64,000 nt of DNA from Desulfomonile sp963700305 (GCA_963700305.1 CAVOXB010000019.1:135992-199991); one strand, 5' to 3'. Positions 44,938 to 53,924 are shown, counted from the stretch's first letter. Made by a program: numbers and translations. Notes: generated from the letters alone by a model not told the origin.

Positions 44938-47900
44938 TTAATTCATGAGTGTCTGCAACCGACGAAGCGTTTCTTTGCTGAGCGTGTTTTCCAACACGGG
45001 CGTCACTTCGGGGCTGGTTACAGGACCGCGTACCTTCAGAATGACCGTCACAGGAGTCTTAGCAGGGGGAGTTTCAGATTCCGGCTTCGGTTCTTCGGAT
45101 CCGCCTTCTATGCCGATGCGCTTGAGTTCCTTGTCTAGCCCCGTCATTTTGAGCAAACCTTCATGTTTTTTAACGAGTTCCTTTACAGCGGGGATTTTTC
45201 CAATAGCACTTGCCGCAGCGGTATAGGTCTTGATGCCGGCCAGCAGGTCGAGATTTACGGAATTCAAGCGGGCGCTGCCCATGATTCCCGCGTTTACTTC
45301 TTCTCCTTTGAGGGTGAGATTATCAGTCCGAACATTTCCTCCCGTGATCTGGAGATCAGCGGTAAGACTCTTGAACTCTAAAAGCTTGGACTTTTGTGCT
45401 TGGTCTTGGGGCTGGAGGATCGTCCCTATAAGTAAATTCACCTTATCCAGAGTATTTTTCAGTCGATCCGCCCGTATTTTTCCTGAATCCATTGCCAACG
45501 ACAAATTTCCGTGGAGCGATTCGACGGATTTAAGATCTTTGAGTGAACCTTTCACCTTTATCGGCGCCTCAATCGCTCCGTGAAGGTTACCAGTCAATTC
45601 CGGAATTTCTGCTGCGTTTCCGCGAAGTTCTACTACGCCTTTGACCTTCTCAACGGTCCAACCGGCATTGGGTGGCCGATAGTCCACAGCGATAAGCTTG
45701 ATCACTCCGTCCGGGACTATCTCATCGGCCGGTTTCTTCAATGAAATTGAAGCCTCCAAGGGCCCAGAAAGTCTAAGGTCACCGCTAGTCGGAAAGAGCT
45801 TCAATATTTCTTTCAGTTCGGATTTTGCCAAATCTAAATGGACGTCCCCGAAATTTCCATTGCCGTCCTTAAGTTTTCCTTTACCGTTGAGAACGATTCC
45901 GGGAAGAATCAATTGAGCGCTGGACAGGTCCAATTCCTGTCCTGCGGATTTGCCAGATGCCTTGAAACTTCCAGCCATGCCGCCGGGTTTTCTGAACGAC
46001 TGACCGAAAGCCAGATCTAAATGTGTAATAGGAACAGCCATAGACCATACGAGAGACGCTGGTGTTCCCGAAAACTTGACTTTGACAGGCGCACTGCCCT
46101 TTAAGACTATTTCGGGTTGATTTCCGGACAGCAAAGACACAATTTCGCCGTCCATATTCACCGCCCCAGTACCATCGAAATGAGGGGCAGGCGAACCTAC
46201 TTCCGTGACATCCGTCCTGATAGAGACTATATCTCCAGGCTCGGATCCTCGACGTAGCGTTAATACCCCTTCTTTGAAATCAATTCGATTAGCTTTAAGA
46301 AAGAATTTAGATTCCAATGACAAATATTTTTTTGGAAACCATTTTCCCTTGGAACTTGCCCTGAGATTCACTCCGGCCATTCCCAGGCTTACAATCCCGG
46401 GTTCCACGTTTTTCTGTTCTTTGAACGGAAAGAAGTGGCCCTTTATAGCCAAGGTCCCTTTATTTCCGTGGGGTTTTTCAAAGTAGGGCGACCATTGTAG
46501 TTCCGCAGCAGTCAAGTCCGCCTTCAGGTCGATCCATACGTTCTCAGGTTTGCCTCTCACGTTACCCCGAACCGGAATCTCTCCGTTTACGGTGAATTCT
46601 TTAGGCAGGTTGATGCCGAGATTCTTCAGCCATTGTGGCCGAATAGAGAGCTCACCCTGCAAGTCCAAGAGCCGGCTGTCCGAAAAAGGCCTCGTGAGGG
46701 TCCCTGACACGGATGCGATTCTCGCGGATTCCGATATTTCCATCGATTCGATGGCGAGCAATTCCGGCTCAAGCCTTGCCTGTGTCCAAATACGGACTTT
46801 TGATGCCAATCCTTTGAAGCTTCCCGCTGGAATGACATCCTCCAGGTTCAAGTTGGCGTCAGCCGACCAATCCTTGCCCTTCTTCCAATTAGCTTGAATA
46901 GTGGCCTTGAGAACTCCGGACCGAGTATCCAATGGAAACTTCTCCGGTAGGGCCGCAGTCAAGAAGCTCACAGGAAATCCATCAGTCTCGGCGTTGACTC
47001 GAACCGACTCTATCTCAGAAAGAACGTCTGCCGCCACTAGATCGGCATTTACGTTGAGTTGAGCCGCTGTCCGGGTCTCGGATTTCAGTGCGGTTTTGAG
47101 GCTGACCTTTGCTTCGCTTCCTTTTTGCCAATTCAGGCTTGCGGTGAGCGATTCCACGGCCATGTCACTGTTCATCCAAGATGGCAGATATACATCAAAA
47201 GGTTTCAGGCTGATGGAATTCGCGATCACATCGATTGCCGCTCCGTCTAAACCGTTTAAGTCAGCAGCCGGGGTCAGTGTTCCGTGAATCACAACAGGCT
47301 TGGATTTTCCCTTTACGCTGCTTAATTCGGTCTCTGCTTTCACATTCACCACTTGATCTGACTTTGATTTAATGAGAGAGGCTGATAGGTTTTTTAAGGA
47401 AATCTGAACGTCCTGCCCCGGAAGAGCGCTTTGGTCCACCCAATCTATGCGGGAATCTTTCAGATAAATAGAATCAATCGACCATTTGATTCGTTTTTCT
47501 GGTTTACGATCGGATTCGCGAATTTCCGGCGCGCTGTCTGATTTAGTTGGGGCCCCGTTTCCAACGTCGGGAGCTGACACCGGCAGGGGAATGAATGCGG
47601 TGGTAATGGCTCCGTCCGGACTTCTCCTGGCAGTGGCTCGAAGTCCTCTGATAGTAACCGATTCAACCGAGATTTCTTTGCTGAAGAAGGGGATTATTTC
47701 GGGGGACAGTATGAGTTCGTCAGCAGATAAAAGTAGTTTGCCCTGCGCTGTTGCGACGGCTATTCCTTGGACTTTTAGATTCAGCACGCCGGTGTACGAC
47801 GGAGAAACGGATATAGATCCCACACTTACCTGTTGTCCGGTAATTCGATGCAAATGCTCCTGAACATTGCTGCGGATGAATTCCGTTTCCGGAAGGAATT

Positions 47901-47979
47901 TCAGAGCCAACAGCGCAGCGATAATGAGCAGCGCTGTCAAGCATGAGAATATTACCAATACCCGTTTGAAACGACCCAT
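44938..47979 (-). CDS. AsmA-family giant envelope protein
   Basis: 1013 residues. An N-terminal membrane anchor (LVIFSCLTALLIIAALLALK) is followed by a short lead with the AsmA signature EHLHRITGQQVSVGSISV. It is then a long chain of beta-strand-rich repeats (IDLDLAGEL-type, e.g. LPGIVLNGKGKLKDGNGNFG) as in AsmA/TamB-like proteins that bridge the periplasm and may carry phospholipids. A Pro/Glu-rich stretch near the C-terminus (EEPKPESETPPAKTPV) is followed by a last domain ending LQTLMN. It is intact over 3 kb. GGAGC lies about 6-10 bases before the ATG at 47979. It is a single gene on the minus strand. Confidence 0.82.
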   Translation of the reverse strand: MGRFKRVLVIFSCLTALLIIAALLALKFLPETEFIRSNVQEHLHRITGQQVSVGSISVSPSYTGVLNLKVQGIAVATAQGKLLLSADELILSPEIIPFFSKEISVESVTIRGLRATARRSPDGAITTAFIPLPVSAPDVGNGAPTKSDSAPEIRESDRKPEKRIKWSIDSIYLKDSRIDWVDQSALPGQDVQISLKNLSASLIKSKSDQVVNVKAETELSSVKGKSKPVVIHGTLTPAADLNGLDGAAIDVIANSISLKPFDVYLPSWMNSDMAVESLTASLNWQKGSEAKVSLKTALKSETRTAAQLNVNADLVAADVLSEIESVRVNAETDGFPVSFLTAALPEKFPLDTRSGVLKATIQANWKKGKDWSADANLNLEDVIPAGSFKGLASKVRIWTQARLEPELLAIESMEISESARIASVSGTLTRPFSDSRLLDLQGELSIRPQWLKNLGINLPKEFTVNGEIPVRGNVRGKPENVWIDLKADLTAAELQWSPYFEKPHGNKGTLAIKGHFFPFKEQKNVEPGIVSLGMAGVNLRASSKGKWFPKKYLSLESKFFLKANRIDFKEGVLTLRRGSEPGDIVSIRTDVTEVGSPAPHFDGTGAVNMDGEIVSLLSGNQPEIVLKGSAPVKVKFSGTPASLVWSMAVPITHLDLAFGQSFRKPGGMAGSFKASGKSAGQELDLSSAQLILPGIVLNGKGKLKDGNGNFGDVHLDLAKSELKEILKLFPTSGDLRLSGPLEASISLKKPADEIVPDGVIKLIAVDYRPPNAGWTVEKVKGVVELRGNAAEIPELTGNLHGAIEAPIKVKGSLKDLKSVESLHGNLSLAMDSGKIRADRLKNTLDKVNLLIGTILQPQDQAQKSKLLEFKSLTADLQITGGNVRTDNLTLKGEEVNAGIMGSARLNSVNLDLLAGIKTYTAAASAIGKIPAVKELVKKHEGLLKMTGLDKELKRIGIEGGSEEPKPESETPPAKTPVTVILKVRGPVTSPEVTPVLENTLSKETLRRLQTLMN

Positions 47980-48640
47980 CAGGTGCTCCGTGGTCCTGAG
48001 TTACGGTACTTAATGTTCAGTTGACTCTCCAGTTCGGGATAGGTTCTCCATAATATTCAGGATTGGAAGGCTTTTTTGATTTTTTTCTGAAGCCCCTTCC
48101 GGCCAATTTCTGGAAGTATTAGAAATAAACCAATTTTTAGATTTTGCAAGCCCTGCGTTTATGCGCTTCCGTGGTGGATGCTGCGGTTTGGGGAAGTCGC
48201 TGTCTTCGTGGCAAGCATGCACTAATCTGAGAGAGACAAGCTCGCCGCCGATGCGCCGTTGCGAGCGAAGCAAAGCGATGTCATTAAGTTGCCGCTCGGA
48301 GAGCGATTGTCTCGTGAGACGCATGATCGTTTCGCTCCTGGCCACGAAAATCTTCGCTCCTAAATGAACGCTACTCTTCGTGATCATAGATCTCTTTGAT
48401 CTCTATGGAAAACCAAGAAATCAGTTAACTTGCCCTCGAATCGTGTTTAGTTTATGTTTGACAGATGGTATAAATATTGTGATCCTTTGGAGGAATGCAG
48501 AATCGAATCCGCTGTCGCGTTCGTGTTGTGAGATATAAGGCCCTATTTGCATTTTGGTACTTCAAGAGTCTTGCGTTCAACGAATACTCTGAGGGATCCA
48601 AAATGTGCAAAATAGTTCAGCGAGGGGAAACACAAAGGCT
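47980..48640. other. Intergenic region between divergent genes
   Basis: 661 bases between the AsmA-like gene (minus) and the phosphatase gene (plus). An open frame across 48010-48387 (minus) reads like no protein family and overlaps a repeat-like stretch, so I do not accept it. The sequence 48150-48370 is GC-rich with several GCGAGCGAAGC-type motifs. The AT-rich part 48400-48500 probably holds the phosphatase promoter, but no consensus stands out. Confidence 0.45.
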
Positions 48641-49285
48641 ATGAGTAGGAAAATATTCGCAGTCGGCGATATTCACGGCTGTTACGACAAACTTGTCGCG
48701 ATGATGAAAGTACTCCCATGGAACAAAGACAATGGCGATTTGCTATTGTTCATAGGAGATTACGTAGATAGAGGGCCGAAGTCCCGGGAAGTAGTGGAAT
48801 TCCTCGTCCAGTTGCGCAAACAAGGTGGTGAATTTGTTTTCCTCAAAGGGAACCACGAAAAGATGCTTCTGGACTACTATATTCAGCAAAAAGACCAGAT
48901 GCTCTATGTGGCGAACGGTGGGGCAGAAACCATAGCCAGCTACGTTGAAGGAGGCATAGGAAGAAAGGCGTTTGTTCTGCCGGAAGAACACCTGGACTTT
49001 TTCCTTTCCCTGAGCCTCTATTATCAGACGGACGATTATATTTTCGTTCATGCCGGATTGAGGGACGGCGTTAAACTAGGCGACCAAACAGAGGAAGATC
49101 TGCTTTGGATTAGAGAAGAATTCATCTACTCCGCCTATGATTGGAACAAAAGAGTAATATTCGGCCATACAGCCCTGGAAACGCCATTTGTTACCCCAAG
49201 CAAGATCGGAATAGATACGGGTGCGGTTTATGGCAACAAATTAACAGCGGTGGAACTGCCGAAAATGAAATTTTACCAGGTATAG
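48641..49285 (+). CDS. PPP-family serine/threonine protein phosphatase (calcineurin-like, PrpA/ApaH fold)
   Basis: 214 residues of the bacterial PPP type. The metal-site motifs are in order: GDIHGCYDKL, GDYVDRGPKS and GNHEKM, then FVHAGLRDG and FGHTALETPF with the last His ligands. It removes phosphate from proteins or nucleotides; PrpA/PrpB-like proteins act in stress responses. The ATG at 48641 is chosen, since upstream in-frame codons do not match. No kinase gene is adjacent. A strong hairpin follows the stop. Confidence 0.85.
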   Translation: MSRKIFAVGDIHGCYDKLVAMMKVLPWNKDNGDLLLFIGDYVDRGPKSREVVEFLVQLRKQGGEFVFLKGNHEKMLLDYYIQQKDQMLYVANGGAETIASYVEGGIGRKAFVLPEEHLDFFLSLSLYYQTDDYIFVHAGLRDGVKLGDQTEEDLLWIREEFIYSAYDWNKRVIFGHTALETPFVTPSKIGIDTGAVYGNKLTAVELPKMKFYQV

Positions 49286-49286
49286 G

Positions 49287-49318
49287 CTTGCCCTCACCCT
49301 CATGAGGGTGAAGGCAAG
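49287..49318. repeat. Strong hairpin after the phosphatase gene
   Basis: CTTGCC - CT - CACCCTCATGAGGGTG - AA - GGCAAG forms a stem with a perfect 16-base palindrome at its tip. No T-run follows, so it may be an mRNA-stabilising or repeat hairpin rather than an intrinsic terminator. It sits directly after the stop codon. Confidence 0.65.
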
Positions 49319-49373
49319 AAAGCTTTTGCACGGAAAAATGCATGCCTGCTCTAAGATTCAGTCTATAGCGAGG

Positions 49374-49805
49374 CTACTGATCGACTCGATCCACAACGCT
49401 TATTTCCATTACCACTCGACCCCAGCCGCCGCACTGCAATCCCACGTCACTGCAGCCGCATCTCTTAAACAGCATCGCGTTGGGATCCACGCCAGCGTAA
49501 AGCATCTCGTTGGCCGTAAATACAAGTGGCTTGAGCGCGCTCACCGCATACAAGCACATTTTTTTGGGGCATAACTTGGAAATCAGATTTCCCGCACCAT
49601 CCATATAAAATTTATCCCCGACCTTGTGCTGACTGTTACATCCGTGAGAATGAACCACCTCAGCGACAATGGTCTTGTTCATCAACCCCGCGGCCTTCAT
49701 GAGGACTTCCACATTTCTTGGATCGTCTTTGAACTTTCTCAATTCTTCGTCAGAATAACCGAGACGATTTTGGAAATAACTCCACACACTTTCGTCAATG
49801 TTCAT
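49374..49805 (-). CDS. TIGR04076-family cysteine-rich protein
   Basis: 143 residues. The core VVHSHGCNSQHKVGDKFYMD, then LCPKKMCLYAVSALKPLV and the C-terminal FKRCGCSDVGLQCGGWGRV, matches the TIGR04076 family of small proteins with several Cys, of unknown function. The N-terminal 40 residues are an extra helical segment (ESVWSYFQNRLGYSDEELRK). AAGGAGAG lies 6 bases before the ATG. It follows the sigma factor gene by about 110 bases on the same strand and is a candidate target or partner. Cysteines may bind metal. Confidence 0.72.
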   Translation of the reverse strand: MNIDESVWSYFQNRLGYSDEELRKFKDDPRNVEVLMKAAGLMNKTIVAEVVHSHGCNSQHKVGDKFYMDGAGNLISKLCPKKMCLYAVSALKPLVFTANEMLYAGVDPNAMLFKRCGCSDVGLQCGGWGRVVMEISVVDRVDQ

Positions 49806-49915
49806 TGTTCTCTCCTTTGATTGATATTGAAGCCAAATCTACGACAGCAGCCTGTCTTCTATTTTGAGAATCCCTCAGTCCAAAAGCTTGGTATTGCGCG
49901 GCTCTGCGACCCGAC

Positions 49916-50726
49916 TTACCGTTTCCACAAACATGTCTGGGCCTGGTAATCAGGCAATTGGCGAAATATTCCAGCAGCTCTTTCGAGCTCATCCAGCTGA
50001 TTGAGGATGCCCTCCATCGAAGAGCCGCGATTGTCATGACGCGGGTGATTTGCAAACAAAAGCTTTTGAGGATTTACTAATCCAATCCTAATGGTATAAG
50101 CTATTTGTTTCTTGCAGGTGCAAGGAGTTGACGATTTGAAAAGACCGCAATGCTCTTGCATGAAGCCTCTGAGCAGCGAGCGTGCCCGGGACAGACGCTG
50201 TCGAAAAGCCGCCGGCGTAATATTCAATATTTCCGAGGCCTCCCGGCTGTTCGCATCGAGAATCTCGCCGAGAATATAGGTGATCCGAAGATTGCGGTCG
50301 AGGCAGAGCAGCATTCCCTGAGCACAACCGATCATTACCTCTTCCACCATGAGACTTTGTTCCGCTTCCGGAGTGGAGTGAGACCACGAGTAAGCGATGC
50401 CCTTATGAATTTCCTCCTCACATTTTTCAAAAGTCATCTCTGCTCGCTCCGCTCGGCGCTTGTGCGTGGTAAGCAGGTGATTGGTCGCAATCCTGTAACA
50501 CCACGTGGAAAAGCTGCTTTCCGCCCGGAAGCTGCTCAGATGAGTGACTATTTTTATCAGTATCTCTTGAGTGGCGTCCTCTGCATCTTCAGGGTGCCAC
50601 AGCATACGAATTGCCAGGCCATAGATCCGGTCCTGAATTTGCCGAACAAGTGCCTCAAGAGCGCCTTTATCTCAGTTTACAGCCTGCTGAACGAGGTCCG
50701 GGGGATGCATTACCGAGTTCATTCAT
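49916..50726 (-). CDS. ECF-type RNA polymerase sigma factor, disrupted near the 5' end
   Basis: About 265 residues if restored. Region 2 is visible as GALEALVRQIQDRIYGLAIR, then WHPEDAEDATQEILIKI and SSFSTWCYRIATNHLL. Region 4 is MLCLDRNLRITYILGEILDA, then EASEILNITPAAFRQRLSRA. A Cys-rich tail follows (CGLFKSSTPCTCKKQI), a feature of some ECF groups. The region 2 frame runs into a TGA at 50672-50674. Upstream sequence VQQAVN continues the same frame, and a different frame carries a plausible start (MNELGNASP) at 50726 before a run of five C. So both a frameshift and a stop intervene. It directs RNA polymerase to a small regulon, perhaps including itself and the neighbour. No anti-sigma gene is visible. 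Confidence 0.72.
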
Positions 50727-50765
50727 TTCTCCAGATGGATAGGTTGAAGAAGTTTCTCCAGCGAT

Positions 50766-51246
50766 CCTCATTTTAGCCGTCTAGTTGTTTAGATCTTTGT
50801 TCGAAGGCGAGTGTGACAGAAAAATTTTGTTAGCGCTGTCTTTTTTGATAATTTCTTGGCAGGGAAGGTATTTGGGACTGCGGAAATTCTTAAGAGTAGT
50901 GTTGCGTGGCGCTGCGATGTGGAAGATTGGCATTGCGAGGGAGCAGCCAAAACAATCTCTTTTGGAATGGTAGGACCGGCATCCTGCCGGTCATGGACTG
51001 GTGAGCCGCCGGTCCTATATAGATAAAGAATTGCTTCTTCACTCCCTGCGATGACATTTTAGAGCATGCCGATTGCGAGAGAGAAAAATGAGCGAATCCG
51101 ACAAAATTCCTGAAAATTTATAGTTTAAGTATCCGTAGTCCCGCCCCAGGTGTTATAACATATGACTGAGTTTCGCTGCCAACGCGTGACATGGAAGATA
51201 GCGATACCCAACGCTATTTCACTGAAGACATGAGAGAATTATCTTG
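50766..51246. other. Intergenic region with a family C hairpin
   Basis: 481 bases. At 50971-51018 TAGGACCGGCATCCTGCCGG and GCCGCCGGTCCTATA form a nested hairpin like 35249. No protein is supported. Short frames lack ribosome sites. Confidence 0.5.
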
Positions 51247-51563
51247 ATGAAAAAATCGGATCAGATGGTAAGCTCCCATGTGGTTCGCCAGAACCTGGAA
51301 ACCGAGTACGCTCAAATGTAACGGGAAAAAGAGCGCGAGAATGAGGCGCTTGAGTGGGCGGCAACCACCTTCATAGATGTCGCTCGTGAAACGAGGCAAC
51401 CAGACTGAGTCTGGACGCTCCATCAGAAACCGAGAACCTGCAGTTTTGGGTGCACGAGGCCGAACGGCGATTAGAAGAGTTGCGAGATGGGACTGTGAAA
51501 GATGTACCGGCAGAGGAGGTATTCCGCCGAGCAAGGGCCGCTATGTCATCGCTTCCATCCTAA
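51247..51563 (+). pseudogene. Degenerate addiction-module antitoxin-like gene
   Basis: Starting at the ATG at 51247 the frame reads KKSDQMVSSHVVRQNLETEY and meets TAA at 51319-51321, then continues REKERENEALEWAATTFIDV. A shift near 51395 leads to NLQFWVHEAERRLEELRDGT and VKDVPAEEVFRRARAAM, stop at 51561-51563. The last part, 'AExRxxExxxGxVKxVPAEEVFxxAR', is the signature of small addiction-module components (RelB/ParD-type antitoxins). With an in-frame stop and a frameshift it is probably non-functional. No partner toxin gene is visible, and its 3' end overlaps the hydrolase gene on the other strand. Confidence 0.5.
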
Positions 51564-52421
51564 GATCTTCAGGAACCATTTCTTCAAAATCTCGATACAT
51601 TTCGGATCAAGGCGCAGCCGGTGAACTCCGCCGGGAATGATTTCTAATTCGCTGATTCCCTCGGGAGCGCGCTCTTTGAGCTCATAAGCTTGATCCACCG
51701 GAATCAACTCATCCGCGTCTCCGTGAATAATAAGAAGATGTTTGCCACTGAAATGGCTGATCCAGCGCTTAGGCTCGATTTCCACAAAGCCTGCAAGCCA
51801 TCGATCTAAGTCCTTGGGAAAATCCTGGTCTCTGATAATGCCGCGTTCTTTGAAATCCTCGACTATTTTCTCAGGGTCTTTCTCAAAGATCCCAAAATCC
51901 GAAGGTGTCCCCACAACAGCCAGGCTGAAGATTTTGTCGTTTTCCGCAGCAACTCGAATCGCCGCAGCGCCGCCCCCGCTGAATCCGAGAAGCATGACTC
52001 TGGAGGGGTCAACGTGCGGCTTGTTGAGCACCACATCCAGGACCGCGTCCAGGTCTCTGGTCCAGCCGATCATGTCGAAATTCCCGCCGGAATCGCCGCA
52101 ACCTCTGAAATTGAAGATTACCGCAGCGATGCCTTCAGAAGTGAATTCCTGAGCCAATCTCTCATATCCAGGATCGTCTTTCGGCCGCGCCGCGCCGCTT
52201 CCCGGAATGCCGTGGCAGATGATGATCGTGGGATAAAGCCGCGAAGGTCGCTCTGAAGGAAACAGTATCCTGCCCCTGAGAGTTATCCCGTCTGAGATAA
52301 CTGAGAACGAATCCGCGGAACGTTTTTCGGGTGATGCTATTTCCGACCGAGAAACCGGCTTCTGAAACCTGAGGGCATCAAGAAGCTTTTTGAACCATAT
52401 TCTTATGAGGTTACTTTCCAT
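51546..52421 (-). CDS. Alpha/beta hydrolase (dienelactone-hydrolase/acyl-peptidase-like)
   Basis: 291 residues. TIIICHGIPGSG is the oxyanion-hole strand-loop. FNFRGCGDSGGNFDMIGWTR follows, then the nucleophile elbow LLGFSGGGAAAIRVA. LLIIHGDADELIPVDQAYEL gives the catalytic acid, and the His lies in IIPGGVHRLRLDPK. It hydrolyses an ester, amide or acyl compound; the substrate is unknown. There is a basic lead of about 40 residues, but no convincing signal peptide. It is not in an operon with the overlapping antitoxin remnant, which is on the other strand. Confidence 0.82.
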   Translation of the reverse strand: MESNLIRIWFKKLLDALRFQKPVSRSEIASPEKRSADSFSVISDGITLRGRILFPSERPSRLYPTIIICHGIPGSGAARPKDDPGYERLAQEFTSEGIAAVIFNFRGCGDSGGNFDMIGWTRDLDAVLDVVLNKPHVDPSRVMLLGFSGGGAAAIRVAAENDKIFSLAVVGTPSDFGIFEKDPEKIVEDFKERGIIRDQDFPKDLDRWLAGFVEIEPKRWISHFSGKHLLIIHGDADELIPVDQAYELKERAPEGISELEIIPGGVHRLRLDPKCIEILKKWFLKILGWKR

Positions 52422-52535
52422 TGAAGAAAATTCCCCGGATACGCCAAATCCAATAATTATGCCAGGAAAAGCTTTTCCTTAGAAGGGTAGTTTTTCCTCG
52501 TTGGTAATCATTCACTTATTCTGGGTAAGCAGCTT

Positions 52536-52563
52536 TTGTGGGGCAGGCTTTCCAGCCTGCCTT
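52536..52563. repeat. Family A palindromic repeat, half copy
   Basis: TTGTGGGGCAGGCTTTCCAG then CCTGCCTT, the left arm only of the nested repeat at 11292, 19743 and 30436. It lies in the gap between the hydrolase gene and the small protein gene. Confidence 0.75.
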
Positions 52564-52641
52564 GTCCAGATGACATCTTTCCGGGCTCGTGAGGTTCGAC
52601 GGATTACCGCAGTATTCAACGAGAAGCACAATAATATGCAA

Positions 52642-52848
52642 TTACTTTATCTCGATCATTGATAAAAATCGCTCAACCTCGCCAAGAGCATAGGTCAAAT
52701 GATTGACCAATTCACTCATGTGCGGCTCCGGAAAGAGCTCTCTGAGAAGGTCCTTGTCATCTGAAAACCGGCAGCGTCCACTGGAGTCAAAACTCCCTAT
52801 GGCGGCACACCTTACCGAATGGGTCCGACATTGCAGACACGATTCCAT
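52642..52848 (-). CDS. Small Cys-containing hypothetical protein (68 residues)
   Basis: 68 residues with CLQCRTHSVRC at the N-terminus and CRFSDDKDLLRELFPEPHMS later, ending in a helix. The Cys pattern could bind a metal, but I recognise no family. The ATG at 52848 has AAGGAG 7 bases upstream, which supports a real start; a longer frame from 52905 begins with TTG and has no site. No operon partner. Confidence 0.55.
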   Translation of the reverse strand: MESCLQCRTHSVRCAAIGSFDSSGRCRFSDDKDLLRELFPEPHMSELVNHLTYALGEVERFLSMIEIK

Positions 52849-52948
52849 CCGATACTCCTTCGCACTAAAATCCCGCGCGATCCGCGGAGAATAATCATCA
52901 GGCAATACAAAGAATTAGCCAGTCTGTTCTTAAGAAAATGAGATTTCT

Positions 52949-53863
52949 CTAGCCCCTCGGGAAAATTCGCGTACACGAAGGACAGAAGAACACCTTTTCC
53001 CTGGCCATGAACATGAACGCGCCAATTCCCAAAAACACTGCGCCGAAAAGAAGAAGCAGGCCAGTTGAATACACCGCAATCAGTCTCACAAAAGAAAAAC
53101 CATCAAACAATCCCAGAGCGAGACTGCCCAAGAACCCCAGCACGAAACAGATGCCAGACACAATCAATGACTGTTTGCTCCGTGCCCGATCGTAAATGTC
53201 CCGCAAGCCGGGCTGCATCGTGCCATCGCAAGAATCGCACAGAATTCCCTCTTGTTGATCGAGATTATCTTCGCCAATGGAATCCAGCTCTCCGATTTCA
53301 TCGAATGAGTCGTCAAATCCCCGAGAAGATTTTGCCAGTTCATCCGCATTCATGAAATAACCGTCCTCATTTTCGGAATTCGATTGTTTGTCAGGCTCCT
53401 CCGATTCAATTATGGCGGGGGGAACATCCGCTGGAGGCTCGTCCGGAATCGGAACGACTGGGGCAGCTTCATATTTCAACTCGTCTGCCATGAAGTTCGT
53501 TGCCTTGCGAGGCTGTGAATTCGAAAGTGTCTCGCTGCTGATCATTTCCTGAAACGATACCCCACAGCTGGGGCAAATATCGAACATCTCCTCATGAGAA
53601 GCGAGGCAGCAAGGACAGATGAAACTGGAGGTTTCTGTAGAAAGTTCTCTTTCTCGGAGGCCTTCCAGTCTGTGGTGCTCTTGCAGTTCAGCCTGCGTGA
53701 TGATCCCGCGTTCTGAGAGCAAGCTGTAAAACTTTTCCAGACCTACAGGTGTAAGGTGGTATTTTTTAAGCATTTCCGCGTCAAAGGCCCCTTTGCGGAA
53801 ATCATCGAGGAAATCCTTGACTCGTATGCTTCTTTTCTCTTGATTGGAATGAACAGTATTCAT
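52949..53863 (-). CDS. Zinc-ribbon membrane protein with N-terminal shared helical adaptor module
   Basis: 304 residues. Residues 12-62 are the helical module also in the PilZ protein at 5445 and the ankyrin protein at 15842 (SIRVKDFLDDFRKGAFDAEM, LKKYHLT, RGIITQAELQEH). Then comes a zinc ribbon (CPCCLASHEEMFDICPSCG) and a long acidic disordered linker (about 115-205). A CDSC element follows, then two membrane helices (QSLIVSGICFVLGFLGSLAL, LIAVYSTGLLLLFGAVFLGI) and a terminal FFCPSCTRIFPRG. It could tie the helical module to the membrane through a metal-bound N-terminal region. GAGGTG lies 7 bases before the ATG. A promoter is visible upstream. Function unknown. Confidence 0.78.
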   Translation of the reverse strand: MNTVHSNQEKRSIRVKDFLDDFRKGAFDAEMLKKYHLTPVGLEKFYSLLSERGIITQAELQEHHRLEGLRERELSTETSSFICPCCLASHEEMFDICPSCGVSFQEMISSETLSNSQPRKATNFMADELKYEAAPVVPIPDEPPADVPPAIIESEEPDKQSNSENEDGYFMNADELAKSSRGFDDSFDEIGELDSIGEDNLDQQEGILCDSCDGTMQPGLRDIYDRARSKQSLIVSGICFVLGFLGSLALGLFDGFSFVRLIAVYSTGLLLLFGAVFLGIGAFMFMAREKVFFCPSCTRIFPRG

Positions 53864-53895
53864 GGTATTTCACCTCTTATGGGCAGTGCATGTTC

Positions 53896-53924
53896 GTTAT
53901 AGCAAAACTTCTGACAAAAATCAA
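53896..53924 (-). promoter_or_regulatory. Predicted sigma-70 promoter of the zinc-ribbon gene
   Basis: On the minus strand TTGATT (53919-53924) and TATAAC (53896-53901) are 17 bases apart, in an AT-rich gap. The start codon is at 53863, so the leader would be about 25 bases. Confidence 0.5.

Noticed and set aside
48010..48387. 125-codon open frame on the minus strand
   Set aside because: Composition is basic and repeat-like, no ribosome site or recognisable family, and it lies in a GC-rich stretch resembling an intergenic repeat.
51377..51640. 87-codon plus-strand open frame
   Set aside because: It is an out-of-frame shadow of the antitoxin-like remnant, whose other frame carries the recognisable VPAEEVF motif.
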